From Euwallacea fornicatus (taxonomy: Eukaryota; Arthropoda; Insecta; Coleoptera; Curculionidae), in contig NC_089562.1 in NCBI RefSeq assembly GCF_040115645.1, positions 744,001 through 808,000 of the forward strand: a stretch of DNA of 64,000 nt. The letters are read 5' to 3'. Made by a program: the position numbers and the translations under genes. This document shows, one piece after another, positions 51,276 to 64,000 of this stretch. Within the stretch, counting starts at the first letter, position 1; every line of letters begins with the position of its first letter. The notes below the pieces were generated by a model, which was given only the letters and a program-made list of their open reading frames with translations, ran no database searches and was not told where the DNA came from.

Positions 51276-53500
51276 AATTGAGGGTATAGTGATTTCAGTT
51301 GGTAAAATAAAGATTGGAGGAGTGTTGACGACATTTAAGTGTTCTAAATATATAGCAATCTGGAATTTTGATTTAAACACAAAAATTTAAGACAATACAA
51401 AAGTTGTTCTTAACTGAACTTTGGCCATAACGCAAATGGTATATGTGGATCTCAAAATCGTCTATTGTGTCTGATATGGTCGCAATTGTTCACCAATTTT
51501 CAACTTGACATGTAAAACTGAAATCTATAACAAAATAAAAATACCATTATATTATATATCTGATAAAATTTTTGCAAAAACAACAAGATTTTACGATGTA
51601 TGCCGCCTTTTTTCTCAATAATTTGTTCTCTTCCACCTTTACAAAGTGCTACAAACTTCTGGAAGTGTAGAGGAATTTTTTAAACCATAAGATATACAGG
51701 ATTTGGTGAATCAAGGGCAATATGCAAAATTTCATTTTCATTTAAAATCTGCTTTATAATTAAAAAAATTTCGGATACTTGGGAAAATATCTACAAAAAA
51801 CCCAATTGTTCAAATTTCTTATTTATTATAAGAAATCTAGAAAATATATTAATTCTTAAATATTATGTGAACTGCTAATTGTAAAAAGACGAAACTAGAG
51901 CATTTTTAATAGAAAGTTTACATACTTTGCAAAATATTTCCCAATATGCAACCGTTACAGAACACAATATTTTTTCGTCACTGCGCCATATGAGAATTGT
52001 ATTATTTAAAGCATAATTGAAAAAGTGAAAAGAAATTGAAACTTCTGAAGAATCACCTTTTAATAAGTAATTTTGAAATACTCATACGAATTTGACTGGA
52101 AACTAAGCCAAATAAGGAAAATTGCAAATTGACTACCAAATAAATATCGATTTTCGTGGTTTTAATTTCTATATTATTCATCGAACGAGAAATTTAAGAA
52201 AATAATATGATGCTCTTAGAAAACTTATTTTCTTCTATCACATTTATAACATGAGAATGTTCCAATTTCATCTTTCTGCAATATTACAAGAGTGATCCAA
52301 ATTCCCCGAAATTTTTAGCATCATGTGTATATCATTAATTATTATTGTCATGAAATCTCTAAATAAATGACCACACTCATGACCAAAGTGTACCTAACAA
52401 AAGGACGCTTTTTCTTGGAAGCAACACTGGACAAGATGTATTTCAACATGTTATTATTTTAAAAGAAACTTGACCCCCATCTCCGGATCTGCAGGCGTTT
52501 GCGAGCCTTCTTGGAAAGCACACCCCCGTTTACACGCTATTATGCATTCGTAGGGGTACATTTCCCAAACAAATCATTTCTGCATTGACAAAAGGTCTTC
52601 TTGGGATCCGCTTTACTCGGTTTTCTCGGGTTTAGGTACAGAAAATGAGACGCTTTTTGATTATGATATAGTATATGAGTTTCAGAGTGCATTTATCGGT
52701 AGGTATTTAATGTTTTATTTTATTTTCATACAAATTCTCTTCAAAAATAGAGTATTTGATACTAAAAGATTAGTAATAGGACAAGCACCTAAGCTTAAAA
52801 CCAGACAAGAGTCAGAGGCCAATAACTAGTGTTTCTTACAAAAGCAGCGCTATAATATACATATGTAGGTACCGATGTCAAACCTTGCCTTTCATTTTAT
52901 ATTCATTTGCTTTTACACGTGGCGTTAATCATGGTTGAGATCGACAGTCCGATGTATTATTGCTAATAACAATCATAACATAATATTAATATTATATCAG
53001 GGCACCGCTTTCCTAAGAAAATATACCTTAATGGACCTTTGTAGTATCGTCTCGTTGCTACTTGTTTTAATGGTCCATTTAATGGGTTTATAAAAGTCGG
53101 TGCAAATGAAGGTTTAAAGCAAACATAATTGTATTACAAAAATTGACGAATTAAATCTGTTTTGCTATAATTTACAAGGGCCTGTAAAAAATAATTTTAG
53201 CCATTACTTATTAAAAAAGAGAAAAAAAATCCTCATTTACAATTCAGGAAGTCCGAAGGCTGTCGTTAGTGAAGCAAGGAAAATAGATGGCACATGTTAC
53301 TTCTCTAATAAGCTCAGTTTTGTTTGATGAATATCACAGACAAATGACAAATCCGCCAACTAAATGCCGATGCATCATATTTTTCCAATTGTTTTGCTGA
53401 CGGATTGTCTTCATGTTACTGGATTTTTCTATATGTATTTTGAGTATTTAAGTATATTTTAAGATAAAAATATCCTATAATTCATGCATACCTACTTTGT

Positions 53501-53557
53501 ACATATATATATGTATATATATGTATATATATATTTATATATATATATATATATATA
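53501..53557. repeat. (TA)n microsatellite with TG/TT interruptions
   Basis: A ~57-bp run of alternating T and A with a few ATGT and TTTA interruptions. Confidence 0.9.
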
Positions 53558-55249
53558 AGAGTAATTTGAATTTGGTAAGTGTTTATGTATACCATTTTCA
53601 ATTTTGTTTTCACATACAACATAAGTGCATCAAATAGGGTTTTTGCATTTATACGAGTTGAAATGTCGAAATAATGTATATTCGGATAGAGAGAAATGAG
53701 GATATGCGTTTAATATAATCCGAAAATTTAATTTTCGTAAAGTAATAATAATTTATATTATAAATCAATTAATGCCTATCGATACGATGTCAGGCCTACT
53801 CCTGTATTTCAAGATGGCGACTGTGAATTTTTTTAAGAAGGAACGGCATTATTGTGTTAATTTTCGTGATTTTGAGAAACAACGAATTTCGTCTTAAAAT
53901 TGTAATACTACATAGATTTATAGCTCCTTCATTTCCAATATTAGCGCTGCATTTCCCCAAGGGCCACTTAAAGACCAAAGCTTGCCACCATTCATCATCC
54001 CCAAATCCGAATTGAAAAACCGCCATTCTCGCCTATAATTGCACCCCCAGAATCATAATATTTGATCTAGCGGTACAGGTCTGCACGTATTGGGGCGAAT
54101 CGCCGTAAATCTCTCGACCAATCGAATCCGGGCCCGATGGGAAGTTTGGTTATTCGGAAATGTAATACCTATCTACCTGTTGAAGACAATCGGCCAGCGG
54201 ACCGGCTACTCTCGTACATCATTACTCCAACAACAGTCCATAAATTAGTAAAATAAATGTCTGAAGAAGAAATTAATCACTGGCATAATGATGTAGCGGG
54301 AGAGGTTAGCGAGGACCTACGATGCGAATATCGCAGCCGAAATAGACTGAAATCATTTGAGAAAAATATCTGTCGATTGAAATTGATGTACACTTCTAGC
54401 ACGAAATAATCAAACATTTTTTATATTCCATTCATCATTACTGATTTTTTTGTCACAGTACGCAGTTCGCTTTTCAAGAAATTTATAAGGTTTTATTAAA
54501 CTTCTTAGTTATTTTTACTTATTTACTATTCTGGTTAGTTTTATTCTTAATGTGGCACTTCCTTAAATGGCCTTTCTTGAAATGGCTTTATAAAATTGTA
54601 TACATATTAAGGTAAATTGAATATGGACGTGACAATGTTCTTTTCGATCAACTTACTTTTATTAGCTCTTAGGGCTAAAGGAAGACGTGAAAGTGGCAAT
54701 GAAATTTTTGGCGACGTAAATTTGAAAAAAAATTGTTTCGCGAATTTGATAATGTTCAATTCTCACTCTTACACGGGCCTATAAAATCAGGGACTTAGTT
54801 CTAGAGTTAAAAATTAGTAAAATTAAAGTTTATATATGCATATGATGTGTACATGGTGATTTTATACTGCAAAAAAGAGGGTTGAAAGCATTGATATTAA
54901 CGTTCGCCATTAATGTAATGCATCCCCACTTTTTCAAACTAAGACTATCAAAGTATAAGCGATATGTTATGGAAGGAAGTACAGCACAGATACGGATGCT
55001 ACAGTTGTGCTCTTACTGCATAGACATCAGATTTTGGTTTTTAGCTTAGGGCGTGTACATACAATGTTAAATTGGTCAGTATTAAATTGATGCTGTGATG
55101 AATACTTATACGTTCTCAAAAATAAAAAAAATAAAAGGGAGGTCATAGATTAGCATTAATTGATTGTAAATACTATATTATAGAATTCTGTGTTAATTTA
55201 TTGTTTTTGGAATTTGACCGATTACGTTTAGAATTGATTCGGCCTTATG

Positions 55250-55678
55250 GAGACATAGTAGGTTGTGCTAAACACTGTCGGGCGGCGTCTTGCGCAGTCG
55301 TGAGCTGCCATTACTATGAGCCGCCTAGGCAGATCAAAGCGGCACCTGATTGGTCGGACCCGACAGAGAACCGCGGATCGCGCCTTCATGTGCGCTTAGC
55401 GGCCAGCGCCAGTCCAGTTCGTGTTGAGTAAAGGGCGCCGCCGTGGATATCCGCCGACGTCGTCAGCGAGCACGTGCTAACCAGAGCACAGCGAACAGTA
55501 GCGAATGTCGCGGGGTTGCTCCTTGATGTTGTAAACAAACAGATGTAAAAGTGCCGCGTTCGGGGTTATTTTCTCGGGGATTGTTCAACCGCTGATGGCG
55601 TTCTCGTCGTGTCGCCTCGCCCCCGGTGATCCAGTGTAGCGGGCTGTGATGCCGCTGTGTCGTGTTTTCAAGTGAACC
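55250..55678 (+). promoter_or_regulatory. CpG-rich promoter / 5' UTR of pangolin
   Basis: Unlike its AT-rich surroundings, this block is GC- and CpG-rich, with a CCAAT-type GATTGGTC at ~55350. It directly precedes the pangolin ATG. A long antisense open frame over it (56071-55463) is a composition effect. Confidence 0.5.
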
Positions 55679-58600
55679 ATGCCACACGTCTCGTCCAGTG
55701 GAGGCGATGATCTCGGCAGCACCGATGAGGTTAAGGTGTATAAGGACGAGGGTATCGATGAAGACGAGAAGAGGTCCTCGGAGAACCTCACCGAGGAGAA
55801 GAGTAGTCTTATCGACCTCACCGAGTCGGAGGTAAAAATAAATGAAAGTGAAACAAATTCCTGGAAAAGGCAAGCGTGATCTTTCTTTGTTTTTGCGATG
55901 CTCATGTCGGACGCGAGTAGGCGACGGAAACCGACAGCTGACTATCGAGTCAGTTTTGCGAGATTTTGGTTTAAATTTGTAAACAATTTCCAATTCGATC
56001 ATGTTGGCCGTCGCTTCGGAATCATGGATATGCGAAACAAAATTTCTGACAAAGGCTGCGATTTTACGCACTTTCTAAGAGAGATGAAAAATTGCTGATT
56101 TTCCAGGGTCCATTTAGATTTATGTTGAGATTGAACTAGCGCGCGATAATAGACTGTCAAATCCTTAGTATCAAAAGAAAAATTATAAACATATTAAAAT
56201 TATTTCAGGATTCGTTTTCCCCAATAAATGGTTTTAAGTTTGATATTTTAGCCATTTTTTTCTAAGAGATGCAATGAATCCAAATTAAGTAATGAATTTT
56301 CAAAATGGAAATTTCCAAACAAATATATTTCGCGATTGCTCCGTTGTTTCCAATTGATAATTGCAGATAGAGAATAAATAGACACAAAACGAATACCTTA
56401 GATAATTTTCACAGTTAAATGCAAGTATGCTAAGAAACCATCATTGAATAAGCCTAAAGTCCAAGAAAAAGCATATATTTTACAAAATAAATAGGGAGAT
56501 GTTCCCTGTTGTTCATTAAGCATGGATTTATTCTTTACTCTTGTTTCAGCAAGAGGTCAACTTTGGCCACAAAAAGAAATAATAAACTAACAAATATGTA
56601 CAGTAACCATCAACACAGAAAATGACTATTGAAAACAGATGGGTTAAATTAGGTATAATGATCAAATACCAATCACATACTCGAAATGAACGTTTTGGAA
56701 TGATTACATCACTCATGTCAAATGGGGTGCATACCATGAAAAAGTTTTTCATTCAACATCCAATAACATATAATTAAAATGCCTTCTTGCATTTCGAATT
56801 ACTGGTTAACTTTGTATGTAGATTTAAACTTAATAAGCGTCAAGAAATTAAAAATTCGAAATTTTAACTAGAAATTAAAACAAAATTAATGAATAATTAC
56901 AGTAATTAGTGGAGAAATTAGTGAACTAGTGTAGTGAGGTTGTAGAATTCAATTTTATGGTTGAAAAATTCAAAGAAATGAGAAGTAACCTTATAAGATT
57001 CTTGGGAAATATAGTGAGAGATGATGATAAAGGTCGTAGAAATGAATTTTTTTCTTGACTCTTTTTTTGTGGATATAATTCACTATAACTTTGATAATAT
57101 CATGTTTAGATATTTTGAAATTTGCAAAATGGGGAATTTCTTCTTGAATATTACAACTCCCTTTACAAATAACTAGTAATTTAATTGTCAAGTACTAACA
57201 GTTGCTACGCAATTTTCGACAGGGAATGCATCTTATAGATACAATAAAGTCGAATATCCAGGACTCCAGTCAAATTGTGCAGAAAAGAAAATAAATAATT
57301 TGAGTGACTTGGAAAATTAGTTAAAAATTAATTGTTAAACAAAAAAGCTAAATTCAATAATATCTAACACGACATAAATACTGATAAGGAGCAACCAATT
57401 AATCCTATTTTACTATGGGATTCAAAATTCAGTGTTTTTAAAACACATATTTCTTCACTCACTATCATTATCTTGATTGTTGCTAACAGGTAATTTTAAA
57501 ATTTTCGGGAAATTTGCGGGTTGGAAGGTTCTGTACCTTAGCGGAGATTGTAGCTCTCGAATTATAAATGAATAAATAGAGAAGGCGCAGTAGTATTGTT
57601 ATTAAGACTTCTGTGTCTATATACATGGCTTGGTTCCTCATAATATAACATTAACAAATTGTAGTAGACCAAGTAGGGCGTAGCAACTCTTAATAACAGC
57701 ATGGCTTGAGGCCTTAACTTCCCTACGTATTCATCCATATACTAATGGTCTAATATAATGTAACTTTGGTTTATTCCCTCTGGAGGATCTGGTTTATTAT
57801 TGAAAGAGTTCACATATGTGATTTCACCAAAAGATAGGTAGGAAAAGTTATAAAATATGTAATAATAATACCTAGGTGTAGGTAGAACTTGTGTACCTAC
57901 CTACTAAAATTGCTAAGAAATTTCACCATAAAATATCACTAAAATTAGCCTTGAAGTTGTCAAATAAACTGTACTTTTTATAGTGTCATAACTTAAAAAT
58001 ATAATACATCCCTTGTTAAGTTGGCAGGTTCTGCCCCAGAATTACTTAATTCTTGGAAAGGACTGAGTGATTGTGCTGTTAGTGGGTGCAGGTAGGGATT
58101 TGTCTGTGGGTTTTGGCCTTTTAGGGCTGGTACTTTGGCTTAAAATTCATTTGAAAGCTACAATGCATTTTTCTGTATTATTATTAAGTTCTTACTTAGT
58201 TTTCCCTTTATTCTACTGTTGGCTTAATATGTTATGGCTGCGTTTTATAAATGATTAAAATTCGGATCTTGATGCCAACATGCAGTGCTTCATACTTGTA
58301 AAAGAAATAATATGTAAATATCAAGACCTAGAATAATAAAAACAATATGGCAGAATTGTCTCGAAAAGTAGAGATTTAAGTGAAGAACATTCTTTTTTTT
58401 CTGAAAAAACCTGAGTTGTGTCATGGCTTAAGCTGAGTTCAGCTAAACCCCAAGCTAAACTTGACCCTCATATATCACGAATACACATAAGAAGTACGTT
58501 TATATCAGATTGGTGTTATTGTGACCATAATGCACTTCTCATGAACATCAAAATTTACAACCGTCGGTTTTAGGCGAACCAAGCACAATGCTCACTTAGA

Positions 58601-60187
58601 TATCTTACTTTTAAACGCGAACTGAAATGGAAGTTTTTATATACTATATAACATTGTGTCAAAATCTTTGATGAAACTACAGAAAAACTTTGAAGAAAAG
58701 TTGTACAACTTGACATAACACTTAATTTGGCTTAATAGACACTTCCATCAATGTATTTGACCAGAGATACTGCAGCTAGTTCAAACTCAATTTATTGATT
58801 AGATTTGGCATAAGACTTTTTTAACATTATACCGAACATTCCATGCCATTGGTCCATCAATCCGTAATTGATAGTGACCACTTAGTTAACAGACCTCAAA
58901 CACAGTAGACAAGTTATTGTGTTTCCGGTCAGAATTACAATTGGAATATATTAATAATAAGGAAAATGGAGATTTTTATTAAAAAAAAAATATTCTTAGG
59001 CTTATTTAGAACTTTTCTGGGTTATCATGGGTACGTAAAATATATGCCTTTTTCCATCAATCTAATTTGTCCCTATTTTTGATCCATGACGCACCCAGCA
59101 AATAGTACTATAACTCAAAATATTAAAATGTAATTGAATAGTAAACCTTCTGAATTTACTGTCATTTCCAGGAAAAATCTGGAGGTTTCAATTCCTCAAC
59201 CAAAAATGCTCAACGACCGGATTCCAGTCCAGTGTTTGGTAAGTTGTATTCCCATCATGTCATTTAATCATATATAACTAAATTCCGTAAATGTTTGCGG
59301 TCATTTAGGGTCAGTTAGGTAATTTTTACTGTTATGCATGTAAGGCATAGCATTCAAGTAACATCAGAAAATAATGTTAAAACAACAGTTTGCATTGCGA
59401 CCATGATTCACTTATCTTTTTTTAAATCTGATGCTTCTGCTACACAAGGAAGGACTTTAGTCATGGGTTAAATGTATGAATTCATCAGATATGGATCATA
59501 AAATATGCGTAGCTGGGGTGTGTGGTTGGTTTTGGCTTTTATTGCTTGCAGTAATCCTAAACCTTCGAAGTAAAATTTTTCATTCAAATAAACGTTAAGA
59601 GTGCTTCGCTTTCGCGCTCTTTTGTTGCCAAATTTCGTTAGATTTTTCAGAATTGTACCTTAGGTACATTTGAAATTCAAAGAGTTTCTTCACCTTTGCA
59701 CTGAAATGCAAATAACGGAACTTCTTTTATAATTTTTACTTTCCCAATCTCATACCTCCCATAGGTACTTTAGTTTGAAAGTTAGATGAGTTTCCTGCAC
59801 GATTTTCCCTTTAAAATCTAAATTATCTTTTAATAGAGAGGGAGTAGCTGCTGGGGGGTTGCTTGCTAATTAGCTCCCTCTGACAGGAACAGGGAAGAAA
59901 TTTTGTATTTTGCTGAGATTCTCTCGGGTTATTTTTGTTTGATGAAAGTAAGGCTGCAACAGACATTTTAAATAACGAAGAAATACGCAAAATTCAATAC
60001 TTATTTTCCTCAAGCAAAAACGCCTTGGACGTGCTTTACATGCATAAAAGAATCCGTGTCATGGATTCATATTTCACTTAAACAATTTCTAGGAAAAGTC
60101 GAACCACATACATCATTCAATATGGGTTACCTCATGTCCCCCTACGGCTACGCCAACGGAGCCCCCGGACCAATTCCAGTATCAATG
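55679..60187 (+). CDS. pan: Pangolin/TCF, Wnt-pathway HMG factor (partial, 5' exons)
   Basis: TCF/pangolin binds DNA through an HMG box and recruits beta-catenin/Armadillo to switch Wnt targets in the nucleus. Three coding exons are visible: 55679-55831, 59172-59238 and 60093-60187, joining in frame to 105 codons and ending at a GT donor, so the gene continues beyond 64000. Exon 1 encodes the beta-catenin-binding N-terminus: SSGGDDLGSTDEVKVYKDEG, then SSENLTEEKSSLIDLTESE. Exon 2 is Ser/Asn-rich (KNAQRPDSSPVFG). Exon 3 has NMGYLMSPYGYANG and GPIPVSM, typical of TCF/LEF linkers. The HMG box and C-clamp lie outside the window. Intron 1 is 3.3 kb and intron 2 is 0.85 kb. Confidence 0.92.
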
Positions 60188-62160
60188 GTAAGTCTTCTGC
60201 TCAGTGCGACACTGGACTTGAATTAATTTTCTATGCCGTCCTGTATATGGCAGGTGTTTTAACGTTAATAAGAGCCTGTCGTTTAACTTATTAATTTACT
60301 TATCCGTGGTTACGCAACGTTACTAATTATTGGGTTATTTTTCAATTGTAACCGTCGGGGTACGCCCACGATCGCGCATGAATTTTAATTTTGTCGAATG
60401 CCTTTAAAAGGTCGAATGTCGCCCACGTGAAGAAACGACGGAGTCGGTTCTATTTGTCCACGTCATGGTATACCGTGTGTAACAGCAATTGTTTCCTTCA
60501 AATATGATGCAAGAGAAAGAGAGAGAATGTAAAATTTTCAAAAGTTTTATGGTACGCTTCCCATCGCTTTGCCCATAAATACATTTTATGCATATTTGAT
60601 TGTACAGTGTGGTCCATATTGGAGGCCATCATGAGGATCTTAAAAACTATAAAATATAAAAATTTTGTGGGTTCACAAGAAATTTCTCCTTGTAGGTTAA
60701 AAGGTTAAAAATTTTGGAATTCGTCTCGTAAAATAAAATTTGGTGGTTCCACTCTGGAGTACAAAAAGTCCTTCGAAAATATTCAATTAAGTTGGAAAAC
60801 TTGCAAGTATTTACTTTGTGGTCTAAAAGGTTGAAAATGGTTTATTTCCGGATAGGCAACCAAATTCTAGGGTTTAAATTTAGGGTGAGAAATATCAAAA
60901 AGTTCTAGATGTGAACTAGAATTATAATTTTTGTGGTTTCACTTCTTGGTTACAAAGGGAATTTTTTTTAATCCGTCGAAATAATCAAATTCGTCGGTTT
61001 CAATTCGTGTAAAAATGCCAAATCACCGTCAGAATTGGAAATTTTGTTACTTTGTTTCGTGGATCAGGGATCTGCGTACAACTGCGTACGAACAATAAAA
61101 TCAAATCTGATTCGAAAACATGACATTTCTAAGACCATTGGGATTTATTTCGATCTATTTCATGAGTAACGAAATAGCACCAACGTCCAAACGAAATTCT
61201 ATCTGTTAGTAGTTTCTAAGATCGCATCTCAATGGTGAGTTTCAAATTTGGAGCACCTTGTAAAGCTACAGACTACAGCTGGCATGCGTTCAGGTGAAAG
61301 CTCTGTATAAGTTCAAACGAAGAATGCTTCGGAGCTTGTCTTTTTTAGAGTTAAGAAAATATGGAGTGTGATACTAAGAAGACACAAAAGAAGCAACATT
61401 TTAATGGACCCATTTGTTTGCCTTCTATGGCAGCTTCAATAACTCGATTATTGCTTATCTGTTATGTTCAAAGATGGCTGTTTATGGCGTTGGAACACTG
61501 TTGCACATGCCATTTTGCGAAACCAATTAGTCGAATAATATGACCCAAAGATAGGTGTTATTGTTGTTCTGCTACAAGAATAATTGGGTGTAAAAAGGCA
61601 GTCTGTCGAAATTGATGCTGGGGTGTTAATTTTTATACGAGAACGTTAGGTTAATAATAATTGAGCATCATTTCGAGGCCCGAAGGGAAGGCATAATTGC
61701 TAGCCGTCTGCTTGCATAATATAAACCGTGATCGAGGTGATACGTCCCAGACTCAGGGGCGTAGGCCAAGGTTATTTTTAGACACGTCTTTGGTTGTCAG
61801 CACCGCGTCTTGTAGCGTTACAACTTGAAATAAAAAGTGTGGTATCCACCACCACTGACCGGCGGTAATAACTTGGGATGAAAATTAGGGCCCATATGCA
61901 CGGTACAACACCATCAGGCCGTGTTTCAGCCAAACAAGAAGACAACCAAAACGAGCCTCGTCGAGGAATGATCTTTGGGACAGGGTTGCACTAGTGCGAA
62001 ATTGTCCTCTACTTAACACAAACTACAAATATCACTATTTCATTCGGGATAGATAACTTGTTTGCACATAAGCTGAAATCGTTAGGGGTTCTTTATATTG
62101 AACCACTAGTTGGGAGGATGTGAAGGGTCGGATCCGGTCCTGTAGCGAGCCATCAGGGCG

Positions 62161-62197
62161 AGAGCGAGCGAGAGAGAAAGAGAGAGAGAGAGAAAGA
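62161..62197. repeat. (GA)n-rich microsatellite
   Basis: A ~37-bp purine run of GA/CGAG units in pangolin intron 3. Such (GA)n tracts can bind GAGA-type factors in insects, but nothing here shows that it does. Confidence 0.8.
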
Positions 62198-63694
62198 ATG
62201 GGAGCCACATTCCAAAGGTCATTGTACAAGATGACTTGCCAGGACCAGGTCAGGTGGCCGCTTTTGAGAAGCCCCAACCCCGTCGTAAGCGCACCAACAA
62301 AAACTGTCTGTTGGGCTTAAGCAGGTACCACACTACGTGTTTGTGTGTTTTGGCTTTCGGCGGATTTGGGTGTCGTCCAGCCAACCGAACGAAGAGTGAA
62401 TGGGACGATGGAATTCGACTTCGAAAATTCGTAAAAAACGAATTACCATCGAAATTTGTTTTTAAATTATCGCCGTCATAACAATCTGGGTATCTGCATA
62501 ACGTTGTGGGAGTACCATCGCCGGACCGACGGGCATATGCATAAAAATTGCCGATTACGTTTTTAATAATGAAACGGTATAATGTATGCCGGTTTTATTG
62601 CCGCCAGAACGATTTAACAATATTAAGAGTTTTATGACTATTTTATGGTTTTCACAAATTCGACGCTGTATACATAAGTAATTGCCCCAGGGGTGGACCT
62701 AAAAGTCCAACTCGATCTCTAAAAAAAACAATGATTTATGTTAGTCATTAAGAGGCAAAAAAAAGATTATTAATTTTCAATAATTAACTTAATATTATAA
62801 TAGTAGCACTGGTTGGGAACGGAAGCGTAAATAAGACATTATGAACATTCCAAGTCTAGACATAATAGTGAAAGCGATAGAAAATGAGTTACATATATTT
62901 GCACCCCTAATGATTTAAGAAAATGTCATTAAGGCAGTGTGATTCTTTCCACGATAATTTTGTTCTCACAATGAAGATGATTATCATGAAGGCTGTTTAC
63001 CATTTTGATTATTAAATTATTTAATGCTAAAAGTGTTTTTAGCTTTTAGAACCGTCTTGCAAATTCAAACCAGGGAGTTCTCTACTCTATAGGAGAGACA
63101 GAGTTCAACCAGCAATGGCTTACTTTTATGAATAAATTTAAGAATATTTTCAGGAAACACATTGCAATAAAAATAATCAATAAATACTTTAGCAAAGTCA
63201 CATATTTTCTAAGGGAATCTCAGATATTAAAATGTAAAAGGGAGTATCGTCCTCAAGAAGTAGATGATCTCTAGGCGAGGTCCTTCAAACTTAAAGTTTT
63301 AAGAATTGTATGCTGAATTTGGACCATTTCGTAAGGCCTTTTTTGCCGAAAATAATAAAAGTAGGTTCCTTCACCTGTTCCCAAATGCATGGGAAGTTTT
63401 TTTTTTTTTTTGAGAAATTTTTGAAACGCGTTTCGACTCTTTATCCTTGACGAAATGTCGAAAAAGTACTCTTTGTGGGCTTATAATTGGGGCAATTCGA
63501 TGTCCGGAGGGGTCATTCATAGATCACAAAACTGTTAATTAAAATGTCAGTAGATCTGTCAGCTTGCATGAAATGTAGCATTGCAACTGTCATTGATTTT
63601 AATCTGGAATTTTATGGCGATTTTCGACCGTGTCGACAGGAATTTTGCAAAAATGAAACTTTATTACCCTACAAATCCTGTTCAAAGTAAAAAC

Positions 63695-63722
63695 TTATAT
63701 ATATATATATATATTTATATAT
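63695..63722. repeat. (TA)n microsatellite
   Basis: A ~28-bp alternating TA run in pangolin intron 3. Confidence 0.85.
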
Positions 63723-64000
63723 TATCAATTAGGGAAAATTCGAAAAAATGGAATTTCTCGGAATGTTTTAAAAGTGTTGATTTAAACTTTAAGGTAAAAG
63801 GAATTGAAATATTCTCTAAATAATTTCTTTATCCGTCATTGTTATACAGAAACGTTGATTTAATAATAATTATTAGTTCATTATAACGTACAATTTGGTA
63901 GAAATAATCATAAATTCCCCAATGAGATTTGTTACTAGTAAGTTTAACATAAAGTTGAGGATTTATCGTTTACTACTCAGGCAGTAAACAAACAGATAAG

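Larger units (their letters stand above)
51150..55200. other. Intergenic region UQCRB to pangolin
   Basis: 4 kb, AT-rich, no supported gene. It holds a TA microsatellite at 53501-53557 and a CpG-containing patch at ~54080-54220 that could be regulatory for pangolin. Confidence 0.6.
60188..64000 (+). other. Pangolin intron 3 (start)
   Basis: At least 3.8 kb of intron up to the window edge, with no exon that I can support. It has CpG-containing patches (60340-60480 and ~61660-62660) that may be enhancers, plus two microsatellites. Confidence 0.6.

Noticed and set aside
55463..56071. 202-codon antisense frame over the pangolin first exon
   Set aside because: It overlaps the well-supported pangolin exon on the other strand and the CpG-rich promoter; it has no family motif.

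Overview
This is a eukaryotic nuclear window, almost certainly from an insect and perhaps a beetle. It is AT-rich, with GT-AG introns (some only about 50 bp), conserved animal housekeeping genes, and many transposon-like repeats ending in CAGGGTGTCC-type termini. The order-level guess rests on protein flavour and repeat style only. All gene models below were built by hand from splice sites and reading-frame continuity; the six complete multi-exon or single-exon models named here close in frame, and the seventh gene is partial.

Layout, left to right: TAF4 (TFIID subunit, +, 246-6837, 13 exons); a degenerate ~165-bp tandem repeat downstream of it; WDR3/UTP12 (U3 snoRNP WD40 protein, -, 15138-10034, 12 exons), whose last intron carries a 1.2-kb near-perfect fold-back element; KLHDC4 (kelch protein, -, 17685-15523, 9 exons); a ~13-kb gene-free stretch with an old fold-back element, a ~184-bp tandem repeat, dispersed repeats and several CpG-containing islands; a KCTD1/15-type BTB gene (+, 30635-38834, 6 exons) whose introns hold nested repeats and a broken coiled-coil gene relic; PDHA1 (pyruvate dehydrogenase E1 alpha, +, 40132-42029, 7 exons); a long protein read as ICE1, subunit 1 of the little elongation complex (-, 50268-43438, 10 exons); UQCRB (complex III subunit, +, 50817-51149, intronless), divergent from ICE1 over 548 bp; and the first three coding exons of pangolin/TCF (Wnt effector, + from 55679), which runs off the right edge.

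The genes do not form one pathway. Two are mitochondrial energy genes (PDHA1, UQCRB), two act in RNA polymerase II/snRNA transcription (TAF4, ICE1), one in ribosome biogenesis (WDR3), and two are developmental regulators (KCTD1/15, pangolin). The two developmental genes sit in or beside the large non-coding tracts, as expected for genes with extended regulatory landscapes.

The most unusual content is repeat architecture: fold-back elements of clearly different ages, one inserted inside a second repeat that itself copies the exon-2 splice donor of the KCTD gene; degenerate 160-190 bp tandem arrays at two or three loci; a GC-AG intron in WDR3; and an internally duplicated low-complexity region in ICE1.
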